NCBI RefSeq assembly: GCF_001295925.1
Contig: NZ_LJHQ01000006.1
Location: forward strand, 1 to 64,000
Source: Allobosea sp. AAP35
Lineage (GTDB): Bacteria; Pseudomonadota; Alphaproteobacteria; Rhizobiales; Beijerinckiaceae
Direction of reading: 5' to 3'
Length of the DNA: 64,000 nucleotides
Positions 8,090 to 17,290 of the stretch are shown piece by piece (the stretch's first letter is position 1; every line of letters starts with the position of its first letter). A program made the position numbers and the translations under genes. Under the pieces are notes generated by a model. That model worked only from the letters and a program-made list of their open reading frames with translations, searched no databases and was not told the origin of the DNA.

Positions 8090-8704
8090 CTAGGCGGCCG
8101 GGGCGGCCTCGGTGCCCTCGGCGGTCTCATCGACCTCCTCGGCCATCGGCGGGACGATGGTGACGATGGTGGCGTCCGATCCGATCGCGAGCTTGGCGCC
8201 CTTGGGCAGCTTGATCACGCTGGCCTCGAGCGAATCGCCGATCTCCAGGCCCGCAACCGAGACCTCGAAGGCTTCCGGGATGTTCTCGGGCTCGACGGTG
8301 ATTTCGAGCGAATGCTCGACGATCTGCACCGCGCCGCCGTTCTTGACGCCGGGGCTGGCGTCCTGATCGATGACGTGGATCGGAATTTCGACCGTCACGG
8401 TCTGGCCCGCGGCGACGCGCAGGAAGTCGACATGGATCGGGAAATCCTTGACCGGATCGAGCTGGTAGTCGCGCGGGATGACCCGCTGCTTCTTGCCGTC
8501 GACGCTGATTTCGAACAGCGTGGTCAGGAAGTGGCCGCCATAGATCATCAGGCGGGTCTTGTTGGCGTCGAGCGCGATCGCTTCGGGAGCGGCGCCGCCC
8601 CCATAGATCACGGCGGGTGTCAGGCCTTGACGACGAACTGCACGGGCGGCCCCCTTGCCGACCTGTGCGCGCGCCGAAGCCTCGATTTGCTTCACGGCGG
8701 TCAT
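8090..8704 (-). CDS. rplY: 50S ribosomal protein L25/general stress protein Ctc
   Basis: 204 residues: an N-terminal L25 5S-rRNA-binding domain (about 1-95; KQIEASARAQVGKGAARAVRR, TPAVIYGGG) plus the C-terminal CTC/TL5 beta domain (about 100-190) and an acidic, alanine-rich tail. The ATG at 8704 is preferred over the in-frame start 27 bases upstream because AAGGA lies at ideal spacing (aaggactaaaaccATG). A stable hairpin sits just upstream of the ribosome-binding site. Confidence 0.95.
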   Translation of the reverse strand: MTAVKQIEASARAQVGKGAARAVRRQGLTPAVIYGGGAAPEAIALDANKTRLMIYGGHFLTTLFEISVDGKKQRVIPRDYQLDPVKDFPIHVDFLRVAAGQTVTVEIPIHVIDQDASPGVKNGGAVQIVEHSLEITVEPENIPEAFEVSVAGLEIGDSLEASVIKLPKGAKLAIGSDATIVTIVPPMAEEVDETAEGTEAAPAA

Positions 8705-8730
8705 GGTTTTAGTCCTTGCTTCAAATGACA

Positions 8731-8750
8731 AGGCCGCCTGCTGGCGGCCT
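8731..8750 (-). promoter_or_regulatory. Hairpin in the rplY leader
   Basis: AGGCCGCC (8731-8738), loop TGCT, GGCGGCCT (8743-8750): a perfect 8-bp stem 27 bases upstream of the rplY ATG. The bases following it on the minus strand (TTGTCATTTG) are only moderately U-rich. It may therefore terminate the upstream GGDEF-EAL transcript or be a translational leader structure. Confidence 0.45.
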
Positions 8751-8850
8751 CTGTGTGGTTCAGCGCGCGTGCCTCCAAGGGTGTCAGTCGAGCGCTGGCA
8801 GTGCCATAGGCGAAAAGCCGCCCGATCTCAAGCCCGCAGCCAGCCGGCCC

Positions 8851-10737
8851 TCAGGCTGCGGTTGCGACCGGACCAGGCTGCGCCTGTGTCTCGCTGTCGG
8901 CTTTCTGGCCGAAACGCTGGATCAATCCGCTGACAATTCCCGCCGGCATCGCCTGAGCATAGAGATAGCCCTGACCCAGCCGGCAGCCCATCACCTGAAG
9001 CCACTGCGCCTGCTCCGGGGTCTCGATACCCTCGGCAATGATCTTCATGCCCAGCCGATTGGCGATGACGACCATCGCCTCGACGATGACGCTGCTCTTG
9101 GCGCTGCTTTGTGCCGCGGCGATGAAAGAGCGGTCGATCTTGATGATATTGACCGGAAAATCCAGGAGATGGGTCAGCGAGGCGAAGCCGGTGCCGAAAT
9201 CGTCGAGTGCCACGCGGATGCCGCGTTCGCGCAGCGCCTCGATGGTCCGTGCGACCCCGTCCTTGCGGCCGCCCATGAAAACCCGCTCTGTGATTTCGAT
9301 GACGAGGTGCTTGGGCGCGACGCCGGCCCGGTCCATCGCCTTGACGATGCGCTGGACGAGATCGCCCTTTTCGAAATCGGCGGAGGTGACGTTGAGGCCG
9401 ACATGCTGGAAATGGATGCCGGCGCGTTGCCATGCCGCCATGTCGGTGGCGACGGCGCCGAGCATCTGCCCCGTGATCCGGTGGGCGACCTTGGGATCGA
9501 GCATTGCCTCCTGAAATTCACTGGCCGAGACGATCCTGCCGTCCGGCAGTCGCATGCGGGCGAGCGCCTCGATGCCGACGATCTCGTTGGTGTCGATCCG
9601 GACGACCGGCTGATAATAGGGAACAAGGCGCCCGTCCGTTAAAGCCAGATCGACGTCGCGCCTTGTCTGCAGGCGCCGGGTCATCGAGGTGCGCAGGCCT
9701 TGCTTGAAGCGAACATAGCCGCCACGCTTGGTTTCCTTGGCGTGATACAAGGCGAAATCGGCGTTTTGCCTGAGCGTGACGCTGTCATGTCCGTCCTCGC
9801 CGCCCAGCGCAGCGCCAATCGTGACGCTGGGGATGATGCCGTGACCTTCGTGATCGAGCACGGCGGGCATCGCCGCAATGATGGCGGCGGCGACCATTCG
9901 CATCTGGACGGCCCGGGTGCTCTGGGGGAGAAGCACCGCGAACTCGTCGCCCCCGATCCGGAAGGCGGTTGCCTCGCCGATCACGGACTGGATCCTCGTC
10001 CCGACCGCCGCGATCAGCGCATCGCCTGCGGCATGTCCCATGGTGTCGTTGACGGTCTTGAGGTGATCGATATCGATCAGCATCAGCCCGTAATCCAGCG
10101 GGGGAGCCGACGTTGCCCGCATGATGGCGTCGTTGAAGCTGACGCGGTTCGGCAGCCCCGTCAGCGTGTCGTAATAGGCGAGCCTGAGGTTCCTGGACTG
10201 CACCTCCTCATGTTCGATCGCGATCGCGCAGAGATGGACGCAGGTGGCGACGATTTGGCGTTCGAGATCGTTGGGCCCGCGTGGCTGGTCGTAATAGAAG
10301 GCGAAACTGCCGATCACGCGACCATCGCGCGCATTGATCGGGCTCGACCAGCAGGCACGCAGACCATGCGCGAGACATCCCTGCGCCACACCGTTCCAAA
10401 GCGGGTCCGTCGCGATATCGGATACGCCGACGGGTGCCCCGCGAAAAATCGCTGTGCCGCATGATCCGACCGCCGGGCCGATGGGCACACCGCTGATCGC
10501 TGCCGCGCAATCTGCAGGCAGGCTTGGTCCGGCCAGTGGTTGCAGACAGTGCTGCGCATCGACGGTCACCACGGAGCATGTCACGCCCGGCGCGATCGCT
10601 TCGACACGCAGGCAGAGACGATTCATGATCGCATGCAGCGCCTCGCCCTGTGCGATCGCCTCTAGCGTTTCGTTCTGTAGGTGTTGCAAGCGCTTGGCCG
10701 CACGCATCACACGCATTTGGAAACCCGGTCTGACCAT
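8851..10737 (-). CDS. GAF-GGDEF-EAL cyclic-di-GMP protein
   Basis: 628 residues, apparently cytosolic with no membrane segment. There is a GAF sensor domain at about 25-178 (GSCGTAIFRG typical of GAF), a GGDEF domain at about 185-350 with intact GGDEF at 262-266, and an EAL domain at about 360-615 with intact EAL at 390-392 and DDFGTGFASL. Both catalytic halves retain their signature residues, so it could make and break c-di-GMP. The usual RxxD inhibitory site before GGDEF is absent. The ATG at 10737 has only a weak Shine-Dalgarno. The signal bound by the GAF domain is unknown. Confidence 0.92.
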   Translation of the reverse strand: MVRPGFQMRVMRAAKRLQHLQNETLEAIAQGEALHAIMNRLCLRVEAIAPGVTCSVVTVDAQHCLQPLAGPSLPADCAAAISGVPIGPAVGSCGTAIFRGAPVGVSDIATDPLWNGVAQGCLAHGLRACWSSPINARDGRVIGSFAFYYDQPRGPNDLERQIVATCVHLCAIAIEHEEVQSRNLRLAYYDTLTGLPNRVSFNDAIMRATSAPPLDYGLMLIDIDHLKTVNDTMGHAAGDALIAAVGTRIQSVIGEATAFRIGGDEFAVLLPQSTRAVQMRMVAAAIIAAMPAVLDHEGHGIIPSVTIGAALGGEDGHDSVTLRQNADFALYHAKETKRGGYVRFKQGLRTSMTRRLQTRRDVDLALTDGRLVPYYQPVVRIDTNEIVGIEALARMRLPDGRIVSASEFQEAMLDPKVAHRITGQMLGAVATDMAAWQRAGIHFQHVGLNVTSADFEKGDLVQRIVKAMDRAGVAPKHLVIEITERVFMGGRKDGVARTIEALRERGIRVALDDFGTGFASLTHLLDFPVNIIKIDRSFIAAAQSSAKSSVIVEAMVVIANRLGMKIIAEGIETPEQAQWLQVMGCRLGQGYLYAQAMPAGIVSGLIQRFGQKADSETQAQPGPVATAA

Positions 10738-10853
10738 GCGGCAAGCTATGTCAGGGCTGCGTGAAAGCGCGGTTTCGGCGATCCATCAAATTGTCGGCAA
10801 CGACTGTCCGAATGCGGCCCTGCCCGTCAGCGGGGGCTGTCGCGCTGGTGGTC

Positions 10854-11417
10854 TCAGGCTGCCGCCAGCCCGAGGCGCTCGTCGCGACGGCGCAGCAGAT
10901 GCATCAGCGGCAACGCCAGCAGCACCATCCAGGCCTTGCCGATGATCTGCCCGCTGAGGAAATCCAGGCTGCCGAAGGCGAGCTGCAGGAAGACGATGCT
11001 GTCGACCACGAGGCCGACCAGGCTCGATGCGATTACGGCCGTGACGAAGCGGCGCTTCTGAAGGGGTGTATAGACCGCGAAATCGGCAAGTTCCGATACA
11101 AGGAAAGCCGCGACCGAGGCGACGACGATGGCTGGCGGTGCCAGGAAGCCCGAGATTGCGGCACCGACCGCTATCGCGCCCAGCGCCGCCGGCGCGCCAA
11201 GGCGACGCTGGACGATGTCGCGCAGCACCAGCGCGAGACCGATCATCAGCACGCCGCTGGGGGCCTTGATGCCGGGCCAGACCGGCACGAGGCAGGGTCC
11301 GCCGGGAACGCAGAGCGTGCCGGCATTGCCGATCAGCCAGTTGGCAACGGGAATCGTCAGGGTGAACAGGGCAAGGGCCAGGAGCCCTTCGACCCGGCGC
11401 TGCCGGTCAAGTGTCAT
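10854..11417 (-). CDS. VUT/YhhQ-family transporter, probable queuosine precursor importer
   Basis: 187 residues with about five or six hydrophobic segments. The family-typical stretch [10 protein letters not shown] is followed by [16 protein letters not shown] and then a VVDSIVFLQ segment, as in YhhQ (preQ0/preQ1 uptake). The gene begins 11 bases inside queC on the same strand, which supports a role in delivering or exchanging 7-deazaguanine precursors for tRNA queuosine modification. Confidence 0.82.
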   Translation of the reverse strand: MTLDRQRRVEGLLALALFTLTIPVANWLIGNAGTLCVPGGPCLVPVWPGIKAPSGVLMIGLALVLRDIVQRRLGAPAALGAIAVGAAISGFLAPPAIVVASVAAFLVSELADFAVYTPLQKRRFVTAVIASSLVGLVVDSIVFLQLAFGSLDFLSGQIIGKAWMVLLALPLMHLLRRRDERLGLAAA

Positions 11418-12135
11418 GGGACGGTCCGCTGTCGTCGGGAGAGATCAGATAGGCGGTGTAGCCTTTGGCGCGCAGATCGCAAGCCGGGCAATGGCCGCAG
11501 CCATAGCCCCAGTCGTGGCGCGTCGAACGGTCTCCGAGATAGCAGCTATGGCTGTCCGCGATGACGAGATCGAGCAGGGGCTCGCCACCCAACGCCCTGG
11601 CGAGCGCGAAGGTCTGCGCCTTGTCGCGCCACATCAAGGGAGTGTGCAGCACGAGGCGGCGATCGAGGCCCAGGCCCAGCGCGACCTGCATTGCCTTGAT
11701 GGTGTCATCGCGGCAGTCGGGATAGCCCGAGTAATCGGTCTCGCACACACCCAGCACGATGTGCCTGGCATTGCGGCGATAGGCGAGCGCGGCGGCAAAG
11801 GTCAGGAAGATCAGGTTGCGACCGGGCACGAAGGTGGTCGGCAGGCCGGTTTCGGCGAAGGCAATCTCGGTGTCGCGGGTGAGCGCGGTCTCGGAGATCG
11901 CGCCCAGCGCGGCGAGATCGACGAGATGGTCGGGACCGAGGCGCCGCGCGTAGATCGGCGAGAGCGTCGGCAGCCGGTCGCGGATCACTGTCCGGCAGTT
12001 CAGTTCGACGCGATGGCGCTGGCCATAGTCGAAGCCGACTGTCTCGACTTCATCGAAGCGTTCGAGCGCCCAGGCGAGCGCAACGGTCGAATCCTGGCCG
12101 CCGGAGAACAGCACGAGGGCGCGTGAGGCGGTCAT
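11407..12135 (-). CDS. queC: 7-cyano-7-deazaguanine synthase
   Basis: Converts 7-carboxy-7-deazaguanine to preQ0 with ATP and ammonia. The 242-residue protein has the PP-loop [11 protein letters not shown] at the N-terminus, GFDYGQRH and FVPGRNL motifs, and a C-terminal zinc site with CGHCPAC plus an upstream Cys in DSHSCYLG. The Shine-Dalgarno GAGGAG lies 6 bases before the ATG. It overlaps the YhhQ-type gene downstream. No other que genes are in the window. Confidence 0.95.
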   Translation of the reverse strand: MTASRALVLFSGGQDSTVALAWALERFDEVETVGFDYGQRHRVELNCRTVIRDRLPTLSPIYARRLGPDHLVDLAALGAISETALTRDTEIAFAETGLPTTFVPGRNLIFLTFAAALAYRRNARHIVLGVCETDYSGYPDCRDDTIKAMQVALGLGLDRRLVLHTPLMWRDKAQTFALARALGGEPLLDLVIADSHSCYLGDRSTRHDWGYGCGHCPACDLRAKGYTAYLISPDDSGPSHDT

Positions 12136-12147
12136 TCGCGTTCTCCT

Positions 12148-12256
12148 CAGCCCTCATCCTGACAAGCGGCCTTCAGGCCGCGTGTCGCAGGATGGTCCAG
12201 AGCGCGCTGAAGCATCCTTCGAGACGCCGCTTCGCGGCTCCTCAGGATGAGGGCTG
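12148..12256. repeat. Palindromic repeat element E1 (queC-prs intergenic)
   Basis: A 109-bp unit bounded by a perfect 15-bp inverted repeat: CAGCCCTCATCCTGA (12148-12162) and its complement (12242-12256). Inside are two small hairpins, GCGGCCT-TC-AGGCCGC (12167-12182) and GCCGC-TTC-GCGGC, giving a cloverleaf-like fold. Repeats of the type CTCATCCTGAGG...CCTCAGGATGAG are scattered in many Hyphomicrobiales genomes. Confidence 0.75.
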
Positions 12257-12276
12257 TGAGAAACGCCGACACTTCG

Positions 12277-13221
12277 TCAGTCGAACAGGCTGGAGACGCT
12301 GGTTTCCTGCGCGGTGCGCTCGATCGCCTCGCCCATCAGTTGCGCGATCGAGATCACGCGGATGTTGCGCGCGACCTTCACGGCTTCCGTCGGCATGATC
12401 GAATCGGTGATCACCAGTTCCTTGAGCTTGGAATTGGCGATGCGCGCCACGGCGCCGCCCGAGAGCACGCCATGGGTGATGTAGGCGTAGACCTCGAGCG
12501 CGCCCTGGGCGAGCAGCGCCTCGGCGGCGTTGACCAGGGTGCCGCCGGAATCGACGATATCGTCGAGCAGGATGCAGGAGCGCCCCTCGACCGAGCCGAT
12601 GATGTTCATCACCTCGGATTCGCCGGGCCGGTCGCGGCGCTTGTCGACGATGGCGAGCGAGGCGTCGATCCGCTTGGCCAGTGCCCGGGCGCGCACCACG
12701 CCGCCGACGTCCGGCGAGACGACCATGGCGTTCTTCCAGTCGAGCCGCTCCTTGATGTCGCGCGACATCAGCGGGGCGCCGAACAAATTATCGGTGGGGA
12801 TATCGAAGAAGCCCTGGATCTGGCCGGCATGCAGGTCGAGCGTCAGGACGCGGTCGACGCCGGCATGGGTGATCAGGTTGGCGACGAGCTTGGCCGAGAT
12901 TGGCGTACGGCCCGAGGCGCGCCGATCCTGCCGCGCATAGCCGAAATAGGGGATCACCGCCGTGATGCGGCGCGCGGAGGAGCGGCGCAGCGCATCGGTG
13001 ATGATCAGCAGTTCCATCAGGTGATCGTTCGTCGGGAACGAGGTCGACTGGATGATGAAGACATCCTGGCCGCGCACATTCTCCTGGATCTCGACGAAGA
13101 CCTCCATGTCGGCGAAGCGCCGCACGGACGCCTTGGCGAGCGGAATGCCGAGATGGGCGCAGATCGCTTCCGCGAGCGGCCGGTTGGAATTGCCGGCGAC
13201 GACTTTAAACGAAGAAGGCAT
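12277..13221 (-). CDS. prs: Ribose-phosphate pyrophosphokinase
   Basis: Makes PRPP from ribose-5-phosphate and ATP. The 314-residue protein from ATG 13221 has a [14 protein letters not shown] start, [40 protein letters not shown], the catalytic-loop region VDKRR and the PRPP-binding loop [10 protein letters not shown]. The frame continues upstream for 61 more codons, but that extension is not family-like. No strong Shine-Dalgarno is visible. A palindromic repeat lies just downstream. Confidence 0.95.
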   Translation of the reverse strand: MPSSFKVVAGNSNRPLAEAICAHLGIPLAKASVRRFADMEVFVEIQENVRGQDVFIIQSTSFPTNDHLMELLIITDALRRSSARRITAVIPYFGYARQDRRASGRTPISAKLVANLITHAGVDRVLTLDLHAGQIQGFFDIPTDNLFGAPLMSRDIKERLDWKNAMVVSPDVGGVVRARALAKRIDASLAIVDKRRDRPGESEVMNIIGSVEGRSCILLDDIVDSGGTLVNAAEALLAQGALEVYAYITHGVLSGGAVARIANSKLKELVITDSIMPTEAVKVARNIRVISIAQLMGEAIERTAQETSVSSLFD

Positions 13222-13434
13222 GCCGTAACGCACCGTTGAATCTGGGCGGGGGCGGGCCTGCACGAAGCCGGCTCGGTTCGCACGGCTCTTAACAGCGGTG
13301 TGACAGCGAGTCGACCGCTGCACTGCGAAAGCCGTGTGGAATGGTTGCCAGTTCGCCACGGCGGATGGCGATGCTCCCGAGCAATAAGGGGGCGAGGTGA
13401 GCAACGGCCCCGGTCGGGGCCGCCGGGCTCCGCT

Positions 13435-14034
13435 CTAAAGCTTCTTGCCGGCCGGCGCTGCGGCGGTTCGCGCGATGGCGTTGGGCTTGCCACCGACTGC
13501 CGATGCGCTCGCGGCGGGCGCGTTTGCCGCCTTGCTCTTGTCGGCCGGCAGAACCGCTTCAACGGCCGGCGTCGTCACCAGGAAGCTCGCGATCGCATCC
13601 ATCGATTCGGCGGCCGCCTTGGCGACGATGGTCTGGTCGATGCCCGACCACGGATCGGAGGTGCCGCCACGGCGGCCGAGGCTTTCGCCCTGGACGCGCT
13701 GGGCCCGCTTCTTGGTCTCGTCATAGACGTCCCAGACGAAGGCAAGCGAGGTCTGGCCGTCCTCGGTCGGCTGGGCGGTGAGATAGCCGCGAACCCGGAA
13801 GCGGGCCGGCTTGTCGCCGGGGACGATCTCCATGCGCCGCTCGGCGGCGGCTTCGCCCAGCAACCCGGCAAAGCGGGTCGTCACTGCATCGGGGGCACCC
13901 GAAATGCTCTGCACGGAAACGGGCACGCCCGGCGCATCGACGCGGGGTCGCGCGGCGGAGGTGGTTTCCTGGCAACCGGCGAGCGCCAGCGCCAAGGCCG
14001 GCCCCAGGACGAGGCCGCTCAAACGATCGATCAT
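13435..14034 (-). CDS. Predicted lipoprotein of unknown function
   Basis: 199 residues from ATG 14034 with GGGAGG upstream. A signal peptide ends in a lipobox (ALALAGCQ), so a lipid-anchored envelope protein is expected. The middle part (about 40-150) contains RRMEIVPGDKPARFRVRGYL and TSLAFVWDVYDE, reminiscent of small periplasmic lipoproteins but without a recognised catalytic motif. The tail is Ala/Pro/Lys-rich. It is transcribed divergently from ubiK. Confidence 0.7.
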   Translation of the reverse strand: MIDRLSGLVLGPALALALAGCQETTSAARPRVDAPGVPVSVQSISGAPDAVTTRFAGLLGEAAAERRMEIVPGDKPARFRVRGYLTAQPTEDGQTSLAFVWDVYDETKKRAQRVQGESLGRRGGTSDPWSGIDQTIVAKAAAESMDAIASFLVTTPAVEAVLPADKSKAANAPAASASAVGGKPNAIARTAAAPAGKKL

Positions 14035-14262
14035 GACGCCTCCCGCTTGTCTTTGCGCGTACGGGTTGGAGTGCTCTGGATAGTCCCTGCGCCGTCTTTC
14101 TAGGCTCTGGCGCGCGCCAGGTCCAGATCGCGTGCCAAGCTCTCGGCGATGGCCCCTTTCGACGGCCGATCGGGCGCGGCCGCGCGCCGCGATTGCGGCA
14201 AGGCGCATCCTCGCCCATATATCGGCTCATACGGGTTTCGACGCCCGCGATCGGAGAATCCC

Positions 14263-14532
14263 ATGGTCACGACCAGCAGCCGCATCCTCGACGACATCGC
14301 CCGTCTCGCCACCGATGCCGCAGGCGCCGCCCAGGGCGTGCGCCGCGAGGTCGAGACCGTCGTGAAGACCCAGATCGAGCGCCTGCTGCGCGATCTCGAC
14401 GTGGTCACGCGCGAGGAGTTCGAGGCCGTCCGCGAGATGGCGCTTCTCGCCCGCGAGGAAAACGACAAGCTCGGCGAGCGCCTTGCCAGGCTCGAAGCCG
14501 GCCAGACCAAGTCTGCCGAACCGAACGCCTGA
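14263..14532 (+). CDS. ubiK: UbiK/BMFP-family accessory factor
   Basis: 89 residues, mostly helical with a coiled-coil C-terminus (REEFEAVREMALLAREENDKLGERLARLEAG), matching the BMFP/YqiC family renamed UbiK for its role in ubiquinone biosynthesis in enterobacteria. ATG 14263 is chosen for GGAG at good spacing; the longer frame upstream is not family-like. Several neighbours (YbjN, proC, TetR-like) lie on the same strand. Confidence 0.8.
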   Translation: MVTTSSRILDDIARLATDAAGAAQGVRREVETVVKTQIERLLRDLDVVTREEFEAVREMALLAREENDKLGERLARLEAGQTKSAEPNA

Positions 14533-14851
14533 GGCGAGCGGCTCCGACAGCATCCCTCCCAATCGCGCATCCACAGCCATGTGCTGTGGACAGGCCCCGG
14601 CAGGGATTGAGCCTGCCCCCGAATCCGCCGAGCGTCACATCGTGTTGGGAGTGTCACACGCCCTGCGCTAACGTCGGTGGAGAAATTGATTCGTCGGTCC
14701 AGCCTCTTAGGGGGCCATCGGCGATATGTGGTGCCCGGTTCGGTGGGCATTGCGACTGTGGGTTGCGTCCTTCAGATTTCCCGTCGCCGTGTTCCCGTTC
14801 TCGAACGCGCCGGGCCGCATCACGCGGTCCCCGGCAGTTGGACCCAAGGGC
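14533..14851. other. 319-bp intergenic region without a gene
   Basis: Separates ubiK from the YbjN gene. It holds a direct repeat GTCACA...GTGTCACAC around 14634-14660 but no convincing promoter, terminator or coding frame. The promoter of the YbjN gene is presumably here. Confidence 0.5.
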
Positions 14852-15358
14852 ATGATGGATCTCGACCTGGATGCCGAGCTTGAGCGGCCCTCCAACCCTC
14901 TCGACTTGATCGAACGACTGGCCGCCCTCAACAATTGGAGCTTCGACCGCGACAGCGACGACGAATTGTCGGTTTCCGTCTCCGGCGGCTGGTCGGACTA
15001 CCACGTCGCCATCACCTGGCTGGAGGAGGTCGAGGCGATCCATATCGCCTGCGCCTTCGACCTCAAGGTGCCCGACCGGCGGCGCGGCGAGGTGCTGCAA
15101 CTGGTCAGCCTCGTCAACGAGCAGCTGTGGCTCGGGCATTTCGACCTGTGGAGCTCGGAAAGCGTGGTGATGTATCGCCATGCGCTGCTGCTGTCGGGCG
15201 GGGCGGAGCCGACCGACGAGCAGGCCGCCGCGCTGATCAAGGCCGCGATCGATGCCTGCGAGCGCTATTTCCAGGCGTTCCAGTTCGTCGTCTGGGCCGG
15301 CAAGACCGCCAAGGAAGGCCTCGAGGGCGCGATGCTGGAGACGGTCGGCGAGGCGTGA
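14852..15358 (+). CDS. YbjN domain-containing protein
   Basis: 168 residues from ATG 14852 (or ATG 14855). The fold pattern (NPLDLIERLAALNNWSFDRDSDDELSVSVSGGWSDYHVAITW, then AIHIACAFDLKVP and a C-terminal helical half) matches the YbjN/type III chaperone-like family. In alphaproteobacteria these sit next to proC, as here. No enzymatic motif is present, and a chaperone-like or regulatory role is only a family inference. Confidence 0.8.
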   Translation: MMDLDLDAELERPSNPLDLIERLAALNNWSFDRDSDDELSVSVSGGWSDYHVAITWLEEVEAIHIACAFDLKVPDRRRGEVLQLVSLVNEQLWLGHFDLWSSESVVMYRHALLLSGGAEPTDEQAAALIKAAIDACERYFQAFQFVVWAGKTAKEGLEGAMLETVGEA

Positions 15359-15375
15359 GTTTCGCGGGTCGCCAT

Positions 15376-15483
15376 GCCCGGGCTTGACCCGGGCTGAGGC
15401 ACAGCACGTCATGGTCGGGCTTGACCCGACCCTCTCCAACCGGAGACTTCTGGTCATGAGATTCTCGGGGCGAGCCCGAGAAT
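15376..15483. repeat. Palindromic repeat cluster E2 (upstream of proC)
   Basis: Three successive inverted repeats: GCCCGGG-CTTGA-CCCGGGC (15376-15394), GGTCGGG-CTTGA-CCCGACC (15413-15431) and ATTCTCGGG-GCGAG-CCCGAGAAT (15461-15483). The first two share the same CTTGA loop. This is a REP-like cluster in the YbjN-proC gap and may end the upstream transcript. Confidence 0.75.
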
Positions 15484-15516
15484 GACGTCCGTCCCCGAGA
15501 GCCGTGAGAATCCGTC

Positions 15517-16353
15517 ATGTCCAGCCCGAGCCCCTCCAGCCCCCTGCCGCAATCGCTCGTCCTTCTCGGTGCCGGCAAGATGGGCGGTGCGATGCTGGAG
15601 GGCTGGCTTCGGATCGGCATGGATCCGGCCGGCATCACCCTGATCGATCCTCATCCCTCCGACGACATGGTCGGGCTTGCCGCCGCCAAAGGCATGGCGC
15701 TCAATCCCGGTCCCGGCTCGGTGGGTGACGTCGATGTCCTCGTGCTGGCGACCAAGCCGCAGATGCTCGATACCGCCGCGCCGGCGGTGCAGGCCCTGAT
15801 CAGGCCGCAGACGCTGCTGATCTCGATCCTCGCCGGCAAGACGCTGGGCGATCTTTCCGCCCGTCTGCCCAATGCGACCGCGATGATCCGCGCGATGCCC
15901 AACCTGCCGGCCTCCGTCCAGCGCGGCGCCACGGCGGCGGCTGCCGGGTCCGGCGTAACAGCCGCCCAGAGGGCGATGGCGGATGCGCTTCTGGCCAGCA
16001 TCGGCATCGTCGAATGGCTCGACGACGAAAGCCTGATCGATGCGGTCACCGCCGTTTCCGGCTCGGGGCCGGCCTACGTCTTCCATCTGGTCGAGTGCCT
16101 GGCGGCGGCGGGCAAGGCGGCCGGGCTGCCCGACGTCATTGCCGAGCGGCTGGCGCGGGCGACGATCGAGGGCGCGGGCGAGATGCTGCATCAGTCGTCG
16201 CTGTCGCCCGCGACCCTGCGCCAGAATGTGACCTCGCCCGCCGGCACGACGGCGGCCGGGCTGGAGGTCCTGATGGCGGAAGGCGGGCTCGCGCCCCTGA
16301 TGGTCGCAACCGTGGCTGCCGCCAAACGTCGCGCCGGGGAGCTTTCGGGCTGA
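15517..16353 (+). CDS. proC: Pyrroline-5-carboxylate reductase
   Basis: Last step of proline synthesis, NAD(P)H-dependent reduction of pyrroline-5-carboxylate. 278 residues. The Rossmann motif VLLGAGKMGGAMLEGWL is at residue 11 onward, AMIRAMPNLPASV in the middle, and the C-terminal dimer/substrate block has VSGSGPAYVFHLVE plus SPAGTTAAGLEVL. It follows a REP-like cluster. Confidence 0.96.
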   Translation: MSSPSPSSPLPQSLVLLGAGKMGGAMLEGWLRIGMDPAGITLIDPHPSDDMVGLAAAKGMALNPGPGSVGDVDVLVLATKPQMLDTAAPAVQALIRPQTLLISILAGKTLGDLSARLPNATAMIRAMPNLPASVQRGATAAAAGSGVTAAQRAMADALLASIGIVEWLDDESLIDAVTAVSGSGPAYVFHLVECLAAAGKAAGLPDVIAERLARATIEGAGEMLHQSSLSPATLRQNVTSPAGTTAAGLEVLMAEGGLAPLMVATVAAAKRRAGELSG

Positions 16354-16419
16354 ACGGCCTTTCCGGGGCCGCGATCGCGGCCTATCTTCAATTCGTCTGC
16401 GTCTCGAAGGAGCTCTCCC

Positions 16420-17169
16420 ATGACCAGCGAAACCGTTTCCTCCGACTTCGGCGCTGCGGCCGCCGCGACGCCTCCCACCGATCCGCGCAAGCAGGCCGTC
16501 GAGGCCCTGATGCGTCTGGCGGCCAGCCGGCGCTGGGACGAGATCGAGCTCGGCGACATCGCGACCGAGGCCGGGCTGTCGCTCGCCAAGCTGCGCGGGC
16601 TGTTTCCGTCAAAGCTCGCGATGCTGGGCGGCCTGACCCGCATCGTCGACGATGCGATGCTGGCGGACATCTCGGACGACCTTGCCGCCGAGCCGGCGCG
16701 CGAACGCCTGTTCGATCTCGTGATGCGCCGCCTCGATGCGCTGGCGCCCTACAAAGCGGGCTTGCGCAGGATCGCTCCGGAGATCCGCCGCGACCCGCTG
16801 ACGATGGCGGCGCTTAACCGCGGTGCGGTCAATTCCTGGCGCTACCTTCTCGCCTCTGCCGGCATTCCCACCGAAGATGCGCTGGGGCATCTGCGGGTCC
16901 AGGGCGCCGTGCTTTTGATGGCGCGCGTGTCCGAGGTCTGGCTCGATGATGACGAGCCCGATCTTTCGCGCACCATGGCGCGGCTCGATCGCGAGTTGAA
17001 GACGGCCGGTGCCATCATGGCGCGCGCCGAGGATGTGCATCGCCTGACCGCACCGCTGCGGGGGCTGGCGCGGGCGATGTGCTCGGGCCGTCGCCCCAGC
17101 GTGCGCCGGCGCGAGCGCAGCGACGAAAGCCTGCGTCGCGAAGGCGAGGATTACGCACCCGCGATCTGA
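16420..17169 (+). CDS. TetR-like (possibly COQ9-like) helix-turn-helix protein
   Basis: 249 residues. After a low-complexity N-terminus, residues about 22-70 form a TetR-type helix-turn-helix (ALMRLAASRRWDEIELGDIATEAGLSLAKLRGLFPSK read in parts). A helical C-terminal domain ends with a basic tail (CSGRRPSVRRRERSDES). COQ9, a lipid-binding ubiquinone factor, shares this fold, and ubiK lies nearby, so either a DNA-binding regulator or a COQ9-like protein is possible. No ligand is predictable. Confidence 0.65.
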   Translation: MTSETVSSDFGAAAAATPPTDPRKQAVEALMRLAASRRWDEIELGDIATEAGLSLAKLRGLFPSKLAMLGGLTRIVDDAMLADISDDLAAEPARERLFDLVMRRLDALAPYKAGLRRIAPEIRRDPLTMAALNRGAVNSWRYLLASAGIPTEDALGHLRVQGAVLLMARVSEVWLDDDEPDLSRTMARLDRELKTAGAIMARAEDVHRLTAPLRGLARAMCSGRRPSVRRRERSDESLRREGEDYAPAI

Positions 17170-17290
17170 CGGCGGCGTGCTCTGCCGGTTGCGGCAGGGC
17201 GAGGCGGCGGCCAATGTCTGTGGGCCCGACCCGGCGCTGACGATATCAGGCGGCGGGTCCTGGGACCGTTGATGAAGGAGGGTCACCGCC

